The notes beneath the pieces were generated by a model. It was not told the origin of the DNA. It saw nothing but the letters and a program-made list of their open reading frames with translations, and did not search any database. Of a stretch of DNA of 9,732 nt, positions 5,761 to 9,732 are shown in pieces. The position numbers were made by a program, and so were the translations under genes. The number at the start of each line of letters is the position of its first letter. Within the stretch, counting starts at the first letter, position 1. The DNA lies in the NCBI GenBank assembly GCA_023145185.1, contig JAGLEG010000589.1:1-9732 (forward strand), given 5' to 3'. The DNA is from Thermoplasmata archaeon. Lineage in GTDB: Archaea > Thermoplasmatota > Penumbrarchaeia > Penumbrarchaeales > Penumbrarchaeaceae.

Positions 5761-6696
5761 ATGAACCGATCCCAGATGATGGAGGCCGTCGTCTCCATCC
5801 TGAACAAAGCGGGTTTCACCACTTCCAGAATGGTCCAACCAGGGAAGAACGTCTACGACCTGATCAGCAGGCGGGATGAGGACCTCCTTCTGCTGAAGAC
5901 CCTGACCTCGCCAGGTGGGATCGACAGGTCCGGATCGAACGAGCTGAAGGTCCTGGGCAATACGCTCTCCGCCGCCCCCATCCTGATCCTTCCCTCCTCC
6001 AGGAGCGGGCAGTATCAGGACGGTGTCCTCTATCTAAGATATGGTATAACACTGATCACCATGGGAACCTTCTACCAGTATCTTGCCGAGGAGGTCCCCC
6101 CTCTGGTATTCTTCATACACGGCGGACACTGTGTGGCCATAAACGGGGACCTGATGAGGTACCGCAGGGAAAGTCTGGACCTCTCCCTGGGCGCCATGGC
6201 GGGGATCGCAGGAGTGTCCCGCAAGGCGATCCAGCTGTACGAGAGTGGCATGGGATGCGATATTGATGTGGCCCTCAGATTGGAGCGCGCTCTTGGAGTC
6301 GCCCTGATCAGGCCTCTTGATCCCTTCAGGTATTCCACATCCCTGCAGCAGATTAGGGACCAGCTCGACCTCCTCGATGGAAATAAACGGGAGATACTCG
6401 AGCACCTGAAAACCCTGGGAATGGAGGTAATACCCACAATATCATGCCCCTTCGATGCCCTTGCAAGGAAAGGGCCCTCCCTTCTCCTGACGTCGGTGGG
6501 CTCGAGACTGGACCTCACCGGACAGGGAAAGGCACTGGCCGACATATCAAGGGTAACGGGCAAGGAGTCCGTTCTGATCATCCGTGGGTCTCCCAGGAAG
6601 CTTAACGTGGAGGGGACCCCGGTCCTGGGAGTAAAGGAGTTGAAGCGGTATCCCGACCTGGAGGCGGTCCTTGAGCTTATCAGGGAAAGGGCATGA
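5761..6696 (+). CDS. Archaeal XRE/Cro-C1-type HTH transcriptional regulator (COG1395-like)
   Basis: 311 residues from the preferred ATG at 5761; starting at 5746 adds five residues (MFEEL). The N-terminal domain (about 1-115) begins MNRSQMMEAVVSILNKAGF, then a nuclease-like alpha/beta fold with VYDLI (31-35) and LLLLKTL (42-48). FFIHGGHCVAINGDLMRYRR (117-136) leads into the helix-turn-helix. SLGAMAGIAGVSRKAIQLYE (142-161) is a classical Cro/C1 HTH with GVSRKAI as recognition helix. A C-terminal domain (about 210-311) follows. This domain order, with HTH after a G-G-x-x-V-x-I-x-G motif, matches the uncharacterised archaeal HTH family typified by MJ0164. Its targets are unknown. Start choice: GAGGAG lies 3 bases before 5761, and the TATA box at 5721-5730 places transcription start after 5746. 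The gene stands alone, transcribed away from argF, with structured DNA on both sides. Confidence 0.85.
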   Translation: MNRSQMMEAVVSILNKAGFTTSRMVQPGKNVYDLISRRDEDLLLLKTLTSPGGIDRSGSNELKVLGNTLSAAPILILPSSRSGQYQDGVLYLRYGITLITMGTFYQYLAEEVPPLVFFIHGGHCVAINGDLMRYRRESLDLSLGAMAGIAGVSRKAIQLYESGMGCDIDVALRLERALGVALIRPLDPFRYSTSLQQIRDQLDLLDGNKREILEHLKTLGMEVIPTISCPFDALARKGPSLLLTSVGSRLDLTGQGKALADISRVTGKESVLIIRGSPRKLNVEGTPVLGVKELKRYPDLEAVLELIRERA

Positions 6697-6732
6697 ATCC
6701 TAATTATCAATTTGACGAATAGCTCCAATTCG

Positions 6733-6740
6733 TTTATATA
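6733..6740 (+). promoter_or_regulatory. Strong TATA box with no protein gene downstream
   Basis: AATTCG-TTTATATA-AAAAC is a near-ideal archaeal TATA box. Transcription is predicted near 6763. The nearest good protein start is almost 400 bases on, so the box most likely drives a noncoding RNA or a long leader. Confidence 0.65.
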
Positions 6741-6762
6741 AAAACAGGTGATTTATCAGGAT

Positions 6763-7036
6763 AGGCTCGGAAAGAAAAACGTGAGTGCGTTGTCATGGGC
6801 ACAGCCCAACTGGGTTGTGTCCGAAGGGGGGGCTTCCGCTGTAAACTTGAGCCCCCCCTTGAATAACCAATTCTGATGTCTCCCAACTTTGATAGATCCC
6901 AACTTTGATAGATCTAAAATAATCTGAATCCCAACATTGACAGATAGATTAGGATATTAGCCGGTCAATGTTGGGAGAGGCCTAACTTTGGCACATAATT
7001 ATCACTCATATGTCAAAGTTAGACTGTATCTCTTTT
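6763..7036 (+). ncRNA. Candidate noncoding RNA or long structured leader with four stem-loops
   Basis: Stem 1 pairs GGGCACAGCCCA (6797-6808) with TGGGTTGTGTCC (6811-6822), including two G-U pairs. Stem 2 pairs AAGGGGGGGCT (6824-6834) with AGCCCCCCCTT (6850-6860), extendable by one G-U pair. Stem 3 pairs TCCCAACATTGAC (6929-6941) with its exact inverse (6964-6976). Stem 4 pairs CTAACTTTGGCA (6982-6993) with TGTCAAAGTTAG (7011-7022), with one G-U pair. A U-rich tract TCTCTTTT (7029-7036) follows. All G-U pairs exist only if the plus strand is transcribed; the complement would have A-C mismatches. With the TATA box at 6733 this supports a plus-strand RNA of up to about 275 bases. It does not resemble RNase P RNA, SRP RNA or a tRNA. 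Short reading frames of 23-32 codons cross stems 1 and 2 but look incidental. Confidence 0.5.
6881..7022. repeat. Array of six direct and inverted copies of a 12-16 base motif
   Basis: TCCCAACTTTGATAGA occurs twice in perfect tandem (6881-6896, 6897-6912). A variant TCCCAACATTGACAGA is at 6929-6944, and its first 13 bases recur inverted at 6976-6964. CCTAACTTTGGCACA is at 6981-6995, and its relative CTAACTTTGACA is inverted at 7022-7011. The shared core is YYYAACWTTGRY. It may be an operator array, paired ends of a decayed mobile element, or RNA stems. Confidence 0.75.
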
Positions 7037-7122
7037 GCCCTTACAAGGTCTACTGCGTGGGGTTCAAAACTCAAAGAGGAGGAGATGCCCATACGATCCA
7101 CGACGTGATCGGGAGCACAAAC

Positions 7123-7130
7123 AATATAAG
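7123..7130 (+). promoter_or_regulatory. TATA-like box of the DUF1616-DUF58 operon
   Basis: AATATAAG at 7123-7130 within AACAATATAAGCC. The predicted start of transcription (about 7153-7158) coincides with the ATG at 7158, which has no Shine-Dalgarno, so a leaderless mRNA is suggested. Confidence 0.45.
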
Positions 7131-7157
7131 CCAAAATACATCTCACTTCATACAGAT

Positions 7158-8537
7158 ATGAAATTTGAAGTCAGGGAGAGGCCCCTCGACCTATATGCCA
7201 TGATGGTCCTTTCGACCTTGCTCGTGATAGTTATAGTGTTGATACCGAATGCGGGGGCACTGAGGGTCATACTGGGGCTCCCCTTCATTCTCTTCTTTCC
7301 CGGATACGCCCTCATCAGCGCCCTGTATCCCGAGAAACCGATCTCAATTGAAGCGGATGATGGTCTCTCAAGGCCCAGGGATGATGAGACCGACGATTCG
7401 GAAGAGGAGGTCAGGGAGAAGAAGGGGCTGGATGGACTTGAGAGGGTCGCCCTGGCCCTTGGGCTTTCCATCGCCATCACACCTCTCCTGGGCCTGATAC
7501 TCAATTACACGTATGACTGGGATCCGGATCACCTGGGGATCCGACTCGTTCCCATACTGGTCACCCAGTACGGCTTCATCATCATCACGTCCATTGTGGC
7601 CGTAAGGAGAAGGGGACTCCTTCCATTGGAGGACAGGTTCGAGATAGTGATCGATATCGAGATGCCCAGGGACCACTCGACCGCGGATAAGGTATTGACC
7701 GTTGGGATAGTCGTTATGATGCTCCTCTCGGTTGGGATGCTCATATACATCATAGTGGTCCCCAGGGAGGGAGAGGCCTTCACGGAGTTCTACGTTCTGG
7801 GGTCGGGGGGGATGGCCGATGATTATCCACGGAATTTTATCGTGGGAGAGCCTCGATCCATATTCATCGGCGTGGGCAATCACGAACACAGGACGATGAA
7901 CTTCACCATCGTCCTTTCAATAGATCCAACGGCCGAGAACGTAACGGTCTCCTCGCTGAACGATCTGACCCTCTCAACGGTCAATCGGCCCAGCCTGGGC
8001 ATCCAGGTCAAGGATGGAAGCACCCTCGAGATACCATGTAACTTCACCATAGACCAACCCGGGTCGTACAAGCTCCAACTTCTGCTCTTCCGGGGTGAAC
8101 GGATGTACCGGGACCTTCACCTGTGGGTGAGGGTATTCTCGGAAAACGATCTGGTATCCATCGAAGATCCATCCCTGCAGTTCTTCATCGCCGGTCCCGA
8201 CATCGGCCCTTTCGAGATGCCTGCCGGGCTAGAGGGTTCCGGTGTATTGGACCTTACGCTTGGGCTGGTCAACCAGGGAGGATCGAACGTGGAGCTGAAC
8301 GTGACGGTTCAGATAGGTTCTCCCGACCAGTGGACCCCGCTTGAGGGGGACCCATTGACCGCAGACCTCACGGCAGCTGAGGGTGTTTTCTTTCAGATAT
8401 ATCTGACCGCCCACTCATCTGTGGCCCTGCCCCTCAGGATCTCCGTGGAAGAGGGAACCCACGTCCTAGTGTTCTCCCTGAACGGCCAGGACTGGACCGA
8501 GACCATTCAGGATGATCTGGTCGTGGGGGAAGGCTGA
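7158..8537 (+). CDS. DUF1616 family membrane protein
   Basis: 459 residues from ATG 7158. The frame stays open upstream as far as a TTG at 7035, but those 41 residues are polar and precede no visible signal, so the ATG is preferred. Membrane segments lie at about 13-31, 35-57, 97-117, 131-149 and 180-201, with a charged loop (about 64-93) after the second. After the fifth comes EFYVLGSGGMADDYP (210-224), the hallmark of DUF1616, then IFIGVGNHEHRTMNFTIVL (235-253). The remaining 250 residues are beta-rich and contain several N-x-S/T sequons (248, 261, 295, 381), suiting an extracytoplasmic domain like archaeal CARDB/NEW3-type beta-sandwiches. Two such domains may be present (about 210-328 and 335-452). 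DUF1616 has no established function; proteins of this kind occur in archaeal cell-surface gene clusters. Its stop overlaps the DUF58 gene start (TGATG), so the two are translated together. Confidence 0.9.
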   Translation: MKFEVRERPLDLYAMMVLSTLLVIVIVLIPNAGALRVILGLPFILFFPGYALISALYPEKPISIEADDGLSRPRDDETDDSEEEVREKKGLDGLERVALALGLSIAITPLLGLILNYTYDWDPDHLGIRLVPILVTQYGFIIITSIVAVRRRGLLPLEDRFEIVIDIEMPRDHSTADKVLTVGIVVMMLLSVGMLIYIIVVPREGEAFTEFYVLGSGGMADDYPRNFIVGEPRSIFIGVGNHEHRTMNFTIVLSIDPTAENVTVSSLNDLTLSTVNRPSLGIQVKDGSTLEIPCNFTIDQPGSYKLQLLLFRGERMYRDLHLWVRVFSENDLVSIEDPSLQFFIAGPDIGPFEMPAGLEGSGVLDLTLGLVNQGGSNVELNVTVQIGSPDQWTPLEGDPLTADLTAAEGVFFQIYLTAHSSVALPLRISVEEGTHVLVFSLNGQDWTETIQDDLVVGEG

Positions 8538-9732
8538 TGGGGGTTCGATTCACACATACCGGGAGGATACTGGGCGCTCTGGCAGCGGTCTTCTTCATAT
8601 TCTCATATCTCTATTCGAATCTGATCATCACATTTGCAGGGGCTACGATACTGTTCTATCTCATGTACCGAAGGTTGGAATTCGACTCCCTCAAGAACAG
8701 GATGGAGCTGGGGGTCTATCGAGAGGTCCTGGAGAAGGTGGCCCACAAGGGTTCCGAGGTCAATATCAGGCTTGAGATCAGGTCCAGCGAGACGATAGGG
8801 ATCGATGCTTCAGAGGCCCTTCCAAGGGAGCTCCTCCTCTCATCGGGGGATACGCTGCTTCGAGGGACGGTGCACCCTGAAAAACCTTTCTCCCTGACGT
8901 ACGGTGTAACTCCCCAGGAGAGGGGGTATTTTCGATATCCTCCCATGAAGTTGACCATCATTGAGGCCAGGGGACTTTTCACACGTGACCTCGTGCTTGG
9001 CCCCTCAACAGAGCTCCACGTGCAGGCATCCAGGGAGGAGCTGGCGCTTGGTCACCTGATGTCCCGGAGAAAGCAGTTCAATATTACCGGTAAAGCCCAT
9101 GCAAGGTATGCGAGAACCTACAGGTCCGATTTCAGATCGGTCAGGGAGTTCATCCCTGGAGATCGGTTCAGGGATATCGATTGGAAGGCAAGCTCCCGTC
9201 TGACAAGGCTGATGACCCGTGAGTTCGACACGGAGACCAACCTGCCATCGGTGATCATGGTGGATTGCTCCATGTCGATGAGGGAATTGGTGAGGAAGAG
9301 GACCAAACTGGACCACGCCATTGCTCTTGCCATCCAGATAGCACTCGTCTTCGATTCCCAGTCCCATCCGGTGGGGTTGGTATCATTCAACGAGAATCGG
9401 GTCCTGGATAGCATTCCCCCACTGCGCGGGAACATGGACGAAGTTCTCATCAGCCTCTTCAGGCTCCCCAATCCTCAGGTGACCGGTGGATACCCGGGCC
9501 CCCCCTCGAACAAGGCCCCCCCTGGGGACGAAAAAAGCTGTGAGTTCCTGGGTCAGGTGGGCCCGTTCTTACAGGGAAGCAAAGGTGTTCGAACCAAACC
9601 CGACAGGATAACGGGGATATTCGATGCGGTACGGTCCCTCCAGGAGAGCTCCGAATCTGGTCGTATCATGATACTTCTGTCGGATATGGAGACAAACCAG
9701 TTCGCGATAAAAAAGGCGCTCTCCATGGCCGT
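8537..9732 (+). CDS. DUF58 domain protein, C-terminus cut by window edge
   Basis: 398 complete codons are present and the frame is still open at the right edge. Two hydrophobic segments (about 10-26 and 28-44) anchor the protein. A beta-rich region (about 75-165) follows. The DUF58 core is REFIPGDRFRDIDWKASSR (203-221), the family signature. A von Willebrand A-like domain follows, with a metal site VDCSMSM (242-248; D243, S245, S247), LVSFNENR (281-288) and MILLSDME at about 380. DUF58 proteins usually work with a MoxR AAA+ ATPase, possibly in maturing envelope proteins; none is visible here and it may lie beyond the edge. A proline/glycine-rich insert (about 311-365) separates strands of the A domain; its codons include two C7 tracts. 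The ATG at 8537 uses the last base of the DUF1616 stop, which indicates translational coupling. Confidence 0.92.
   Translation, partial: MGVRFTHTGRILGALAAVFFIFSYLYSNLIITFAGATILFYLMYRRLEFDSLKNRMELGVYREVLEKVAHKGSEVNIRLEIRSSETIGIDASEALPRELLLSSGDTLLRGTVHPEKPFSLTYGVTPQERGYFRYPPMKLTIIEARGLFTRDLVLGPSTELHVQASREELALGHLMSRRKQFNITGKAHARYARTYRSDFRSVREFIPGDRFRDIDWKASSRLTRLMTREFDTETNLPSVIMVDCSMSMRELVRKRTKLDHAIALAIQIALVFDSQSHPVGLVSFNENRVLDSIPPLRGNMDEVLISLFRLPNPQVTGGYPGPPSNKAPPGDEKSCEFLGQVGPFLQGSKGVRTKPDRITGIFDAVRSLQESSESGRIMILLSDMETNQFAIKKALSMA

Larger units (their letters stand above)
6697..7157. other. 461-base gene-free region before the DUF1616 gene
   Basis: No convincing protein gene. It contains a strong plus-strand TATA box (6733-6740), two GC-rich stem-loops (6797-6860), an array of six related 12-16 base motifs in both orientations (6881-7022), a U-rich tract (7029-7036), a stretch with nothing recognised except GAGGAGGAG at 7076-7084, and the TATA-like box of DUF1616 (7123-7130). 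Confidence 0.8.

Noticed and set aside
6795..6866. A 23-codon frame from ATG 6795 through stems 1 and 2
   Set aside because: There is no Shine-Dalgarno, and the codons are dictated by the two perfect stems. It is more likely incidental to RNA structure.
7059..7071. A T-arm-like GGGTTCAAAACTC
   Set aside because: Only about three pairs form, and no D or anticodon arm precedes it at the right distance.
7085..7108. A seven-codon frame after GAGGAGGAG
   Set aside because: The purine run abuts the ATG with almost no spacing and the frame stops at once. It could be a leader peptide but nothing supports it.
7035..7157. A 41-residue N-terminal extension of DUF1616 from a TTG
   Set aside because: The extension is polar, crosses the TATA-like box, and begins in the U-rich tract. 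The ATG at 7158 fits the predicted transcript start and family length.

Overview
The window looks like a euryarchaeal chromosome segment of moderate G+C. The diagnostic gene is the small subunit (DP1) of the D-family DNA polymerase. Consistent with this are BRE/TATA-type promoters about 25 bp upstream of starts, several apparently leaderless genes, purine-rich Shine-Dalgarno sites, heavy AGG/ATA codon use, and archaea-typical families (COG1395-type HTH regulator, DUF1616 and DUF58 envelope proteins). A Thermoplasmatota-like host is plausible, but that placement is inference.

Left part, minus strand: the N-terminal part of a metallophosphoesterase runs off the left edge (1-219). Then come the ribosome-associated GTPase HflX (373-1737) and a small ribbon-helix-helix (RHH) regulator (1908-2294). 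Between the RHH gene and hflX lie a perfect hairpin and a 64-base nested inverted-repeat element that folds as a three-way junction. The RHH promoter is overlaid by three evenly spaced copies of a TGTCGGACA-type palindrome, a likely autoregulatory operator array.

Centre: the DP1 gene (2495-4273, plus) converges on argF (4270-5193, minus). Both stop codons are read from one palindromic CTAG. Upstream of argF is a 567-base gene-free stretch. It carries the argF promoter, a candidate structured RNA with a TATA box on the other strand, and two tandem copies of a roughly 119-base repeat whose 57-base core differs at one position.

Right part, plus strand: an archaeal XRE-type HTH regulator (about 5761-6696) is followed by a 461-base gene-free stretch. 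That stretch has a strong TATA box, four stem-loops whose G-U pairs all fit a plus-strand transcript, and six direct or inverted copies of a 12-16 base motif. Next is a translationally coupled pair: a DUF1616 membrane protein (7158-8537) and a DUF58 protein with a von Willebrand-like metal site (8537 to the right edge). These probably act in an archaeal cell-surface pathway that is not defined.

The coding genes are mostly recognisable housekeeping or envelope families. The unexplained content is in the intergenic regions: structured elements at 1785-1892, 5260-5675 and 6733-7036, and the operator array at 2307-2357.
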